From: Phocaeicola coprophilus
Lineage (GTDB): Bacteria; Bacteroidota; Bacteroidia; Bacteroidales; Bacteroidaceae
Direction of reading: 5' to 3'
Assembly (NCBI GenBank): GCA_016900015.1
Contig: JACJJM010000013.1
Coordinates: forward strand, 1-64,000
Length of the DNA stretch: 64,000 nt
Numbering within the stretch: the first letter of the stretch is position 1; every line of letters begins with the position of its first letter. Under the pieces are notes generated by a model, which saw only the letters and a list, made by a program, of their open reading frames with translations, was not told the DNA's origin and did not search any database. This document shows positions 7,563 through 16,726 of the stretch, piece after piece. The position numbers were made by a program, and so were the translations under genes.

Positions 7563-8876
7563 TTAGCTTTCGAGCAACTTGATGGCGTCGACATATTGGG
7601 CGATGCCCACAGCCACTTGTTTGGCAGCTTTCATGGCCAAGACTACGGTCTGCGGATGATGCACCACGTCGCCGCCGGCAAAGACACCCTTGCGCGTCGT
7701 CATGCCGAATGGACGTTCTTTGACGATGATGTATCCGTTGTCATCGACATCGATGCCTGTCGTGGTCGACACGATGCGGTTGGCCGGGCGGGAACCGATG
7801 GCCAGGTAGATGCGGTCGAAGGGGATGACTTGTTCTCCTTGGGGCGTGTTGGCACGCAATGCCTTCAGACAACCTTTCTCATCGCCGATAAATTCGGTGG
7901 TCGATGTCTCCCACATGAAGTTCACACCTTCCTTCACAGCTTCCTGGTATTCGCTTTGGATGGCTGACATCTCGGATTCCGTGCGGTGGTAGATGACGCT
8001 TACGCTTGATGCGCCCAGACGTACGGCTGTGCGGGCTGCGTCCATGGCCACGTTGCCACATCCGATGATGCCCACTTTTTCGCCTTCCACGAGGGGAACG
8101 CGGTCGCGCGTGATGGTGTTTTGGTTGAAAATGCTCACCATGTGGAGCAGATAGGACGATTGCACGACGCCGCGCAGCCGCGCTCCCGGGATGTCCAGTG
8201 CCTTGGGCAGTGCGGTGCCCGTGCCGATGAAGATGGCGTCAAATCCTTTCTTGAACATTTCGTCGACGGTGATGTCTTTGCCCACCATGCAGTTCAGTTC
8301 AAACGACACGCCCAGTGCTTCGATTTTCTCGATTTCCTTGCGTACGACGACTTTCGGCAGGCGATATTCCGGAATGCCGTACATCAGCACGCCGCCCGCT
8401 TCTTCCTGGCCGTCGAAGATGGTGACGCTGAATCCCTGCCGTGCCAGGTCGCCGGCCACGGTCAGGCCCGCAGGTCCGGAACCGATGACGGCCACCTTGC
8501 CGCGCGTCTTCTGCGGCAGGCGTTCGCGGATAAGGTTCATTTCCGTATCAAAGTCGGCGATGAAGCGTTCCAGTTTCCCGATTTGGATGCCTTTGCCCCG
8601 TGCATAGAGCACACAGTGGCCCTGGCATTGCTTCTCGTGCGGGCAGACACGGCCGCAGATGGCCGGCAAGTTGCTCTTCTCATTGATGATGCTCATGGCA
8701 GCACCCATGTTTCCCATAGAGAGCTGGTGGATGAAACCGGGAATATCGTTTTCGATGGGACAGCCCTTCTTGCACGAAGGGTTTTTACAGTTCAGACAAC
8801 GCTTGGCCTCTGCGATGGCTTCGTTGATGCTGTAACTTTCATTGACCTCTTGGAAAGTTGCGTTTGTTTCAGACAT
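7563..8876 (-). CDS. FAD/NAD(P)-dependent oxidoreductase of the glutamate synthase small-subunit (GltD/NfnB) family
   Basis: 437-aa flavoprotein. The N-terminal domain (about 1-110) carries cysteine motifs CLNCKNPSCKKGCP and CGRVCPHEKQCQGHC, which bind two 4Fe-4S clusters. A FAD-binding Rossmann motif follows (GSGPAGLTVAGDLA, about 132-145), then an NADP-binding one (GIIGCGNVAMDAA) and a C-terminal FAD motif (GVFAGGDVV). It could be a GltD-type glutamate synthase subunit or the large subunit of an Nfn-type transhydrogenase. No gltB or nfnA partner is next to it, so the partner remains open. It is a single gene with its own terminator. Confidence 0.85.
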   Translation of the reverse strand: MSETNATFQEVNESYSINEAIAEAKRCLNCKNPSCKKGCPIENDIPGFIHQLSMGNMGAAMSIINEKSNLPAICGRVCPHEKQCQGHCVLYARGKGIQIGKLERFIADFDTEMNLIRERLPQKTRGKVAVIGSGPAGLTVAGDLARQGFSVTIFDGQEEAGGVLMYGIPEYRLPKVVVRKEIEKIEALGVSFELNCMVGKDITVDEMFKKGFDAIFIGTGTALPKALDIPGARLRGVVQSSYLLHMVSIFNQNTITRDRVPLVEGEKVGIIGCGNVAMDAARTAVRLGASSVSVIYHRTESEMSAIQSEYQEAVKEGVNFMWETSTTEFIGDEKGCLKALRANTPQGEQVIPFDRIYLAIGSRPANRIVSTTTGIDVDDNGYIIVKERPFGMTTRKGVFAGGDVVHHPQTVVLAMKAAKQVAVGIAQYVDAIKLLES

Positions 8877-8911
8877 AGTATGTATAACTGATATTTGTAA
8901 ACTAGACTTTG

Positions 8912-8919
8912 CAAAAGTA
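8912..8919 (-). promoter_or_regulatory. Probable -7 element for the GltD-like gene
   Basis: Read on the minus strand, TACTTTTG followed by C matches TAnnTTTG and lies about 35 nt upstream of the start codon. No clear -33 TTTG was found. Confidence 0.45.
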
Positions 8920-9094
8920 CTGCTTTTCTCAGATTCGCGTATCGTTTTTATCCGGAAAAATGCGTTGGGAATGAATATTTTTCAGAAAACAAGTCTCTCG
9001 TCCGCTTGACGGCGGCATTGCCGGGCCTGTCCCAAGCTTGCAGTTCTTTCCCCCTTGGAAGGAATGATGAGGGGTGTTAAGGTCTTTCGACCTG

Positions 9095-9172
9095 GCCTTC
9101 CTTTCCGCCCGACCACGGCTTCCTTTCCGTGCCCGGGCGGAGTTAAGGGCGTGGTCGGGCGGAAAGGAAGCC
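9095..9172. repeat. GC-rich REP-like repeat, copy 1 (long inverted pair)
   Basis: Arms 9095-9116 and 9151-9172 (GTGGTCGGGCGGAAAGGAAG...) are reverse complements with one mismatch over 22 bp. Related sequence occurs at about 23885, 33163 and 42052. It lies in the otherwise empty 8877-9286 gap. Confidence 0.65.
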
Positions 9173-9286
9173 GCTCTTTCATGTTTCGCAGGGCTTGTTT
9201 TTCATGGGTTTAAGATGGATGTGGGAGCATAGATAAAATTAGTTTAAATCTTACCAAGCGGGAGTATAACGCATCGGCTTTTAACT

Positions 9287-9294
9287 TACATTTG
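9287..9294 (+). promoter_or_regulatory. Probable promoter of the secreted-protein island
   Basis: TACATTTG followed by C, about 85 nt upstream of the ATG at 9379, matches TAnnTTTG. Confidence 0.5.
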
Positions 9295-9378
9295 CATTGT
9301 GGATTTTTACTAGAGAAATGTGGATAAAAAGAGATGTTTATAATTCTGTCCGAATATAATCTTAAAAATAGGAATAGT

Positions 9379-10056
9379 ATGAAACGAATAAGTTTGTTGG
9401 CATGTATGTTATTAATGCTGTTATGTGGCAATGTTTATGCACAAGACTTAACATTGAAAGATGGATTATCTCGTATTCCGTTTTCTAAAATGCCATATAA
9501 AGAGCGGAATTTGCCAATAGGATATACAGATGGTTGTATTGTGAATATATATGATGGTATAGATGCCAACGTGTACGAAGACCTTCAATGTACGGAGTTT
9601 GATTCGGCAAAAAAATACGTAGACTTTACTCCTGAAGTATATCTGAAAATAGCGTTGCCAAATGGTCTTTATTTGGGAGCGCTCTCCTTTGGTGGTTGTA
9701 CGGAATACCGGACAGATGTGTTGTTTGTTTCCGACACGAATGGTCGTGTGAAAGACACATTGGAGTGTTGTGTGCTTAATGGCGAATTGGCCGTTAAGCA
9801 ATATGAAGTGAAGAGCACAGAGGAAGTAATCATTTATCTGATGATTTTTGAAATGCCAATGTCATTAAAATGGACGGAATATAGTGGGAAGGCCAAAGCG
9901 TTGATAGGGCATATACGGAAAACGACTTATCGCATATCATCAGAAAGTAGATTTGTGAAAGTAAAGGAAGAGGATACGGTTTCGAAGACGTTTTCTTCTC
10001 ATTTATTGCAAGAGCACAATCTATGGGAACCGGAGGCTTTTAATATGAGCTACTAA
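9379..10056 (+). CDS. Secreted protein of unknown function, paralogue 1
   Basis: 225 aa with a clear signal peptide (MKRISLLACMLLMLLCGNVYAQ, cleavage after AQ). No known domain is recognised. The mature part contains a conserved block GLYLGALSFGGCTEYRTDVL and paired cysteines (CC in LECCVLNG). From about codon 94 to the end it is nearly identical, in protein and DNA, to the gene at 10708-11385, while the first half is only moderately similar. The frame is open upstream to 9334, but the ATG at 9379 directly begins the signal peptide. The DNA is AT-rich compared with the flanking core genes. Confidence 0.75.
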   Translation: MKRISLLACMLLMLLCGNVYAQDLTLKDGLSRIPFSKMPYKERNLPIGYTDGCIVNIYDGIDANVYEDLQCTEFDSAKKYVDFTPEVYLKIALPNGLYLGALSFGGCTEYRTDVLFVSDTNGRVKDTLECCVLNGELAVKQYEVKSTEEVIIYLMIFEMPMSLKWTEYSGKAKALIGHIRKTTYRISSESRFVKVKEEDTVSKTFSSHLLQEHNLWEPEAFNMSY

Positions 10057-10209
10057 AAGCGTTCAAACCGATTAAAAGGAAATTAATACTTACATGGCAG
10101 AATCGCGTAATAAATACTAATATCACCCGAATACGAATTAGAGCGTGAGGTCATTTTATGGCGACATTTACAAATGGATATAATATAATAAGTAACAATA
10201 AATAAGTCT

Positions 10210-10656
10210 ATGAAATTGCTTTTTACGATATTGATTATGTTCCTTGTTGTAAATGCTAATGCTTCTTATCAAGGAGATGATTTGTTGGATGTTTCTTTGG
10301 AATATGATCAGAAAGAAAAAGTTTTAACCGTGTATTTGGAAAATAAATCGCAAATGGATATTGTCCTGTCTCGATGTACGGAAGTGAATGAAAACGGGAG
10401 TTCACTTAGGGTGAAACTAACCTCAGATGCAAAAAACTTTTATGTGATTCCTCTCATGCTGTTTGAAAATGACAAACCTTCACAACGCTTGTTGATAAAA
10501 GCCGGCATGAAGCGATATTGTAAATTCCCAGCTTTCATATCTAAAGAATATCAAGGGAGGCAAAAATTATATTTTATGATTCATTTGGTGTATGCTACTA
10601 TAACGGGTCAGCAAATATCAAAGACCGTTGATATAGAAAAGGTGGTATCATACTAA
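10210..10656 (+). CDS. Small secreted protein of unknown function
   Basis: 148 aa with a signal peptide (MKLLFTILIMFLVVNANAS). The mature part is beta-rich in appearance (LDVSLEYDQKEKVLTVYLENKS), with two cysteines. It may be an immunoglobulin-like or transthyretin-like fold, but this is only an impression. It lies between two paralogous secreted proteins in the same orientation with gaps of about 150 and 50 nt, so the three may form one AT-rich accessory unit. Confidence 0.7.
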   Translation: MKLLFTILIMFLVVNANASYQGDDLLDVSLEYDQKEKVLTVYLENKSQMDIVLSRCTEVNENGSSLRVKLTSDAKNFYVIPLMLFENDKPSQRLLIKAGMKRYCKFPAFISKEYQGRQKLYFMIHLVYATITGQQISKTVDIEKVVSY

Positions 10657-10707
10657 AAAATAGCCTCTATGCAATAGTTCAAATTAGACCTTTAAATAAA
10701 ATGAGTT

Positions 10708-11385
10708 ATGAAACAGTTTAGATTGTTATTATGTATGCTGTTATTGTTGTTATGCAGTAATATATATGCGCAGGATTATTCACTTAAATTTGGACTAAGT
10801 CAAATCCCTTTTACTAATCTTCCATATAAAGATCGTTATCTACCTGGAGGTCGTACTGACGGATATATTATTGATTTTGATCCTAATATTGAAGGTAAAA
10901 TGTATGATGACCTTCAGTGTCAGCAGTATAGTTTAGCAAAGAATAATCTAGATTTTATGCCTCAAGTATATCTAAAGGTAAAATTGCCTAATGGTCTTTA
11001 TTTAGGGGCACTCTCTTTCGGTGGTTGCACCGAATACCGGACAGATGTGCTGTTTGTTTCCGACACGAATGGTCGTGTGAAAGACACATTGGAGTGTTGC
11101 GTGCTTAATGGTGGATTGGCTGTCAAGCAATATGAAGTGAAGAGTACAGAGGAAGTAATCATTTATCAGATGATTTTTGAAATGCCAAAGTCGTTAAAAT
11201 GGACAGAATATAGCGTGAAGGACAAAGCGTTGATAGGGCATATACGTAAAACGACTTATCGCATATCATCAGAAAGTAGATTTGTAAAAGTAAAGGAAGA
11301 GGATACGGTTTCGAAGACTTTTTCTTCTCATTTATTGCAAGAGCACAATCTATGGGAACCGGAGGCTTTTAATATGAGCTATTAA
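10708..11385 (+). CDS. Secreted protein of unknown function, paralogue 2
   Basis: 225 aa with a signal peptide (MKQFRLLLCMLLLLLCSNIYAQ). It has the same length and layout as the protein at 9379-10056. The last 130 or so residues are almost the same; the first 95 have diverged (for example SQIPFTNLPYKDRYLPGG against SRIPFSKMPYKERNLPIG). The abrupt change in similarity suggests gene conversion or selection for N-terminal diversity after duplication. Function unknown. Confidence 0.75.
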   Translation: MKQFRLLLCMLLLLLCSNIYAQDYSLKFGLSQIPFTNLPYKDRYLPGGRTDGYIIDFDPNIEGKMYDDLQCQQYSLAKNNLDFMPQVYLKVKLPNGLYLGALSFGGCTEYRTDVLFVSDTNGRVKDTLECCVLNGGLAVKQYEVKSTEEVIIYQMIFEMPKSLKWTEYSVKDKALIGHIRKTTYRISSESRFVKVKEEDTVSKTFSSHLLQEHNLWEPEAFNMSY

Positions 11386-11405
11386 AAAATGTAACAATAG
11401 AAGAT

Positions 11406-11592
11406 GCTGTTTTGAATTTCTACAAAAAGTTTTTCCCGGCTTGATGTATCTGTTATCGTGTGTGCTTTGGGCAATTTTTTGGCCCTTTTCGCTTTTGTTC
11501 TTTGTCGGATAGCCCGCTATCTTCCTCATCACAGAAACAAAAATCATTCAAAAACTCATCCCAAATCATCACACGATAAATTCAAAAACAGC
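11406..11592. mobile_element. MITE-like repeat, family B, copy 1
   Basis: 187-bp non-coding element. The ends are inverted (GCTGTTTTGAATTT and its complement with one extra base). It is collinear with the copy at 41815-42005 along its whole length. At its centre is the hairpin GATAGCCCGCTATC (11508-11521). No transposase and no clear target duplication. It fills most of the 11386-11800 gap; short open frames there are chance. Confidence 0.65.
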
Positions 11593-11800
11593 TTCTAAAG
11601 ACTGCTGTGTCCAAATGAAAAACATGCAATCGATGTAGGGACACACATCTTCCTTTTTATATATACGGGTTGTTAAACGTATCAAATGTTTCCGGCAGTG
11701 GCTTCGCATATTATGTATGGGTTGAGAAACATGATAGATGGAAAGGATGAGCGGATTTTTACCTGGCATGATGGGCAATGTATATTTTTATAGCACCTCT

Positions 11801-11834
11801 TTTGCCGAAAATAAATCGGAATGTTGTATCTTTG
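11801..11834 (+). promoter_or_regulatory. Promoter of the glmS-purF-carAB run
   Basis: TTTG at 11801-11804 and TATCTTTG at 11827-11834 (22 nt apart), giving a short leader to the glmS ATG at 11863. Confidence 0.65.
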
Positions 11835-11862
11835 CACAAATATTAAAGAATAACATCAAGGT

Positions 11863-13707
11863 ATGTGTGGAATCGTAGGCTATATCGGTAAGAGAGATGC
11901 TTACCCTGTCCTCGTGAAAGGTTTAAAACGACTGGAATACAGAGGTTATGACAGCGCGGGTATCGCATTAATCAACCATCAGGATCAATTGAACGTATAT
12001 AAGACGAAGGGACGCGTTTCCGATTTGGAACATTTTGTAGAAGACAAAGACATTTCCGGAAACATCGGAATAGCCCACACACGCTGGGCGACCCACGGCG
12101 AACCTTCCCAAGTCAATGCCCATCCTCATTACTCTTCTTCGGGCAATCTGGCTCTTATCCATAACGGTATTATCGAAAACTATGCCACGCTGAAGGAAAG
12201 GCTTCAGCAGAAAGGCATCACCTTCCGCAGCAACACGGACACGGAAGTGCTGGTGCAGCTCATCGAGTATGTGCAGCTTTCCAACAACCTGGACTTGCTG
12301 ACAGCGTTGCAGCTGGCTCTTCATGAAGTGATAGGTGCGTATGCCATCGCCCTGCTGGACAAACGCCAGCCTGACACCATTCTTGTCGCGCGCAAGAGTA
12401 GTCCGCTGGTGGTGGGCATCGGTGATGACGAGTTTTTCATGGGGTCGGATGCCACGCCCATCGTGGAGTACACTGACAAGGTGGTCTATCTGGAGGACAA
12501 CGAGATAGCCGTCGTCCGTCGCGGCCAGGAGTTGAAGGTGGTCGATTTGGAAAATGTAAAGATGAAGCCCGAGATACAGACCATAGAAATGAATCTGGGA
12601 CAGTTGGAGAAGGGTGGCTATCCACATTTCATGCTGAAGGAGATATTCGAACAGCCCGACTGCATCAATGACTGCATGCGCGGCCGTGTGAATGTGGAGT
12701 CGACCAATGTGGCGCTTTCGGCTGTGATAGACCACAAGGACAAGTTGCTCAATGCCCGCCGTTTCATCATCGTAGCCTGCGGCACGTCGTGGCATGCAGG
12801 CTTGATCGGCAAGCAGCTCATCGAGAGCTTGTGCCGCATTCCGGTGGAGGTGGAGTATGCTTCGGAGTTCCGCTATCGCAATCCGGTGATTTCCTCAGAA
12901 GATGTCGTTATCGCTATATCCCAATCAGGAGAGACGGCCGACACGCTGGCCGCAGTCCAGCTTGCAAAAGAACGCGGAGCATTTATATATGGTATATGTA
13001 ATGTGGTGGGTTCGTCCATAGCCCGCGCGACAAACACCGGTTCTTATATTCACGTAGGGCCGGAGATCGGTGTCGCCTCGACCAAGGCATTCACGGGGCA
13101 GGTGACAGTGCTCACCATGCTGGCCCTGGCCCTGGCCAAGGAGAAGAAGACCATCAGTGACAAGGAGTTTCTGGAGATTGTCCAGGAGCTGAACCTGGTG
13201 CCGGCCAAGATGAAACAAGTGCTGTCCAAGAATCAGGCCATTTCCGAGCTGTCGCGCATCTTCACTTATGCCCACAACTTCCTCTATCTGGGCCGTGGCT
13301 ACAACTATCCTGTGGCTTTGGAAGGAGCTTTGAAGCTGAAAGAAATCTCCTACATCCATGCTGAAGGCTATCCTGCCGCAGAAATGAAACACGGGCCCAT
13401 CGCGCTCATTGACACGGAAATGCCGGTAGTGGTCGTGGCTACAAAGAATGCCATGTATGAGAAAATCATAAGCAACATCCAGGAGATTAAGGCACGCAAA
13501 GGCAAAGTGATCGCTTTGGTGTCGGAAGGTGACACCGAGATTGTGTCCATCGCTGATGACTGCATCGAAATCCCGAAAATCATTGAGTGTCTTGAACCGT
13601 TGATCACCACCATCCCCTTGCAACTGTTGGCTTACCACATCGCCGTCTGCAAGGGAAAGGATGTGGACCAACCTCGCAATTTGGCCAAATCGGTAACAGT
13701 AGAATAA
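11863..13707 (+). CDS. glmS: Glutamine-fructose-6-phosphate aminotransferase
   Basis: 614-aa GlmS that makes glucosamine-6-phosphate from fructose-6-phosphate and glutamine, the first step to UDP-GlcNAc. It begins MCGIVGYIG, giving the N-terminal cysteine nucleophile of class II amidotransferases. HTRWATHGEPS and the NSDTEVL-like SNTDTEVL motif follow, then two SIS sugar-isomerase domains (SQSGETADTLAA, about 350; EGYPAAEMKHGP, about 490) and the family ending LAKSVTVE. It is the first of four genes on this strand, ending 19 nt before purF. Confidence 0.95.
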   Translation: MCGIVGYIGKRDAYPVLVKGLKRLEYRGYDSAGIALINHQDQLNVYKTKGRVSDLEHFVEDKDISGNIGIAHTRWATHGEPSQVNAHPHYSSSGNLALIHNGIIENYATLKERLQQKGITFRSNTDTEVLVQLIEYVQLSNNLDLLTALQLALHEVIGAYAIALLDKRQPDTILVARKSSPLVVGIGDDEFFMGSDATPIVEYTDKVVYLEDNEIAVVRRGQELKVVDLENVKMKPEIQTIEMNLGQLEKGGYPHFMLKEIFEQPDCINDCMRGRVNVESTNVALSAVIDHKDKLLNARRFIIVACGTSWHAGLIGKQLIESLCRIPVEVEYASEFRYRNPVISSEDVVIAISQSGETADTLAAVQLAKERGAFIYGICNVVGSSIARATNTGSYIHVGPEIGVASTKAFTGQVTVLTMLALALAKEKKTISDKEFLEIVQELNLVPAKMKQVLSKNQAISELSRIFTYAHNFLYLGRGYNYPVALEGALKLKEISYIHAEGYPAAEMKHGPIALIDTEMPVVVVATKNAMYEKIISNIQEIKARKGKVIALVSEGDTEIVSIADDCIEIPKIIECLEPLITTIPLQLLAYHIAVCKGKDVDQPRNLAKSVTVE

Positions 13708-13726
13708 TCAAACGAGATATTATTAA

Positions 13727-15613
13727 ATGGAACAACTGAAGCACGAATGTGGAGTCGTCATGATACGCTTGCTCAAGCCGCTGAGCTACTATCAAGCGAA
13801 GTATGGCACTTGGATGTATGGTTTGAACAAGCTCTATCTGATGATGGAGAAGCAACACAACCGCGGCCAGGAGGGCGCAGGCTTGGCATGTGTGAAACAA
13901 AAGGCTGAACCGGGCGAGGAATACATGTTCCGGGAACGGGCTTTGGGCACGGGGGCTATCACCGAAATATTTGCGACGATTCAAAAACAATTCAGAGACT
14001 TGACTCCTGAACAACTGCGCGATGCTGACTATGCTCAGCGTTATGTGCCGTTTGCGGGAGAAACCTATATGGGCCACTTGAGGTATTCGACTACCGGGAA
14101 AAGTGGTCTTTCTTATGTCCACCCGTTCTTACGCCGCAATAACTGGCGCGCGAAGAATCTGGCGTTGTGCGGTAACTTCAACTTGACCAATGTGGATGAG
14201 ATTTTTTCCAAAATCACGGCCGAAGGCCAGCATCCGCGGATTTATTCGGATACATACATCATGCTGGAGCAAGTCGGGCATCGGCTGGACCGCGAGGTGG
14301 AGCGCCTTTACCAGCATTACAAGGCGGAAGGCTTGTCGGGATTGGAACTGACGGGCGCCATCGAGGACAATATCGATTTGACCAATGTGATTCGTTCGTC
14401 AAGCAAGGATTGGGACGGAGGTTATGTCATCTGCGGACTGACGGGTAGCGGCGAATCCTTTGCCATGCGCGACCCGTGGGGCATTCGTCCCGCTTTCTGG
14501 TACAAGGATGATGAAATCATTGTGCTGGCGTCCGAGCGTCCTGTGATTCAGACAGCCTTGAATGTAGCGGCTGATGATGTGCACGAGCTGGAGCCGGGAC
14601 AGGCTGTCCTGGTCAACAAAAAAGGCGAGATGCGCCTGGAGCAGATCAATGAGCCGAAGGAAGTGAAGAAATGCACATTCGAGCGCATCTATTTCAGCCG
14701 GGGAAGTGACAAGGACATCTACAACGAACGCAAGGAGTTGGGACGTCTTCTTGTGACCCCGATATTGAAGGCGATTGACTACGATGTGGAACATACGGTG
14801 TTCTCCTATATTCCCAACACGGCCGAGGTGGCATTCTTCGGACTGCTCGATGGTTTTGATACCTATTTGAACCATTTGAAGATTAAAGAAATCGAGGCTT
14901 TGGGTCACAAACCTTCACGCAGCGAACTCGACCGCATACTTTCCATGCGAATTCGTAGTGAAAAAGTTGCTATAAAAGACATAAAATTGCGTACCTTTAT
15001 AGCCGAAGGCAATAGCCGCAATGATTTGGCCGCTCACGTCTATGACATCACTTATGGCAGCCTGGTGCCTTATCAGGACAATCTGGTGATAATCGATGAC
15101 AGCATCGTGCGCGGGACGACCTTGAAGCAAAGCATTATCAAGATACTTGACCGTTTGCATCCGAAAAAAATCGTCATTGTGTCGTCGTCGCCCCAGGTGC
15201 GCTATCCGGACTATTATGGCATCGACATGGCCAAGATGAGTGAATTCATCGCTTTCCGGGCCGCCATCGCTTTGCTGGAGGACCGCGACATGCGTGACGT
15301 CATCGAACGTGCCTACAATAAGTCGAAAGCACAGGAGCTTCTGCCGAAGGAAAAGATGGTGAACTATGTGAAAGACATCTATGAGCCTTTTACCGATGAG
15401 GAGATTTCGGCCAAGATGGTCGAGATGCTGACTGAAGGTGAAGGCATTCAGGCCAAAGTGGAGATTGTCTACCAGACCATAGAAGGACTGCATGAGGCTT
15501 GCCCCGACCACACGGGCGACTGGTATTTCAGTGGTGACTATCCGACACCCGGAGGCGTGCGTCAAGTCAATCAGGCGTTCATCAATTATGTAGAAAAAGT
15601 ATTCCAATTCTAA
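13727..15613 (+). CDS. purF: Amidophosphoribosyltransferase family protein, long form
   Basis: 628 aa. The N-terminus MEQLKHECGVV places the catalytic cysteine at residue 8 after a short propeptide, as in PurF. The glutaminase motif GHLRYSTTGKSG and the PRPP-binding motif VIIDDSIVRGTT (about 450-461) are present. PurF makes phosphoribosylamine from PRPP and glutamine, the first step of purine synthesis. The protein is over 120 residues longer than common PurF (about 470-500 aa), with extra sequence in the linker and at the C-terminus, so it may be a divergent paralogue. It sits between glmS and carA. Confidence 0.85.
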   Translation: MEQLKHECGVVMIRLLKPLSYYQAKYGTWMYGLNKLYLMMEKQHNRGQEGAGLACVKQKAEPGEEYMFRERALGTGAITEIFATIQKQFRDLTPEQLRDADYAQRYVPFAGETYMGHLRYSTTGKSGLSYVHPFLRRNNWRAKNLALCGNFNLTNVDEIFSKITAEGQHPRIYSDTYIMLEQVGHRLDREVERLYQHYKAEGLSGLELTGAIEDNIDLTNVIRSSSKDWDGGYVICGLTGSGESFAMRDPWGIRPAFWYKDDEIIVLASERPVIQTALNVAADDVHELEPGQAVLVNKKGEMRLEQINEPKEVKKCTFERIYFSRGSDKDIYNERKELGRLLVTPILKAIDYDVEHTVFSYIPNTAEVAFFGLLDGFDTYLNHLKIKEIEALGHKPSRSELDRILSMRIRSEKVAIKDIKLRTFIAEGNSRNDLAAHVYDITYGSLVPYQDNLVIIDDSIVRGTTLKQSIIKILDRLHPKKIVIVSSSPQVRYPDYYGIDMAKMSEFIAFRAAIALLEDRDMRDVIERAYNKSKAQELLPKEKMVNYVKDIYEPFTDEEISAKMVEMLTEGEGIQAKVEIVYQTIEGLHEACPDHTGDWYFSGDYPTPGGVRQVNQAFINYVEKVFQF

Positions 15614-15638
15614 ACAAGAATAATAACATATATCTGAA

Positions 15639-16715
15639 ATGAGAAATGTAACACTAGTCCTCGATGATGGAACCCGTTTCCACGGCACATCATTCGGTTA
15701 TGAGAAACCTGTCGCTGGCGAAGTCGTCTTCAACACTGCCATGACAGGGTATCCGGAGAGTCTTACAGATCCCTCGTACGCAGGGCAGTTAATGACGCTG
15801 ACTTATCCTTTGGTGGGAAACTATGGGGTGCCACCTTTTACTTTCGAAGCCAATGGCTTGCCCACCTTTATGGAGAGCGAGAAGATTCATGCAGATGCGA
15901 TAATCGTGAGTGATTACAGCTATGAATACAGTCATTGGAATGCCGTAGAGAGTCTGGCCGATTGGTTGAAGCGTGAACAGATTCCAGGCATTACGGGAGT
16001 GGACACTCGTGAGTTGACGAAGGTGCTCCGTGAGCATGGCGTGATGATGGGCCGGATTATATTTGATGATGAGCCGGATAATGTTCCTGAAGCACAATAT
16101 AGCGGCGTCAACTATGTGGACAAAGTTTCATGCAAGGAAGTCATCCGTTACAATGAGGGTGCGGACAAGAAGAAAGTCGTCTTGGTGGACTGCGGAGTGA
16201 AGGCAAATATCATCCGTTGCTTGCTCAAGCGTGATGTGGAAGTCATCCGCGTACCTTGGAACTATGACTTTACGTCGTTGGACTATGATGGACTGTTCAT
16301 TTCAAACGGACCGGGAGACCCGGATACTTGCGATGAGGCTGTTCAAAACATCCGCAAGGCAATGAGTCTCTCCGACAAACCTATCTTCGGTATCTGCATG
16401 GGCAACCAATTGCTTTCCAAGGCCGGAGGTGCTAAAATATACAAGTTGAAATATGGTCATCGGAGTCATAACCAACCGGTGCGCAAGGTGGGCACGAACC
16501 AGTGTTTCATTACCAGTCAGAACCATGGTTATGCGGTGGACAACAATACACTTGGAGCTGATTGGGAACCGCTTTTCATCAATATGAACGATGGCTCGAA
16601 TGAGGGCATTCGTCACAAGTCTAAGCCTTGGTTCTCTGCACAGTTCCATCCGGAAGCAGCCAGCGGACCGACAGACACAGAGTTCCTTTTTGATGATTTT
16701 GTGAAACTCCTTTAA
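15639..16715 (+). CDS. carA: Carbamoyl-phosphate synthase small subunit
   Basis: 358 aa. The N-terminal CarA domain (LVLDDGTRFHGTSFGYEK) is followed by a class I glutamine amidotransferase domain with nucleophile cysteine in FGICMGNQLL and the His-Glu pair in FHPEAASGP. It supplies ammonia from glutamine to CarB for carbamoyl phosphate, used in pyrimidine and arginine synthesis. It ends 11 nt before carB. Confidence 0.95.
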   Translation: MRNVTLVLDDGTRFHGTSFGYEKPVAGEVVFNTAMTGYPESLTDPSYAGQLMTLTYPLVGNYGVPPFTFEANGLPTFMESEKIHADAIIVSDYSYEYSHWNAVESLADWLKREQIPGITGVDTRELTKVLREHGVMMGRIIFDDEPDNVPEAQYSGVNYVDKVSCKEVIRYNEGADKKKVVLVDCGVKANIIRCLLKRDVEVIRVPWNYDFTSLDYDGLFISNGPGDPDTCDEAVQNIRKAMSLSDKPIFGICMGNQLLSKAGGAKIYKLKYGHRSHNQPVRKVGTNQCFITSQNHGYAVDNNTLGADWEPLFINMNDGSNEGIRHKSKPWFSAQFHPEAASGPTDTEFLFDDFVKLL

Positions 16716-16726
16716 ACAGAAACGAC

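Noticed and set aside
8121-8891. 256-aa plus-strand frame
   Set aside because: Antisense to the GltD-like gene; His/Asp-rich shadow typical of reversed coding DNA.
11569-11778. 69-aa minus-strand frame before glmS
   Set aside because: Overlaps the MITE-like repeat end and has no signal peptide or family features.
12925-13671. 248-aa minus-strand frame
   Set aside because: Antisense shadow of glmS.
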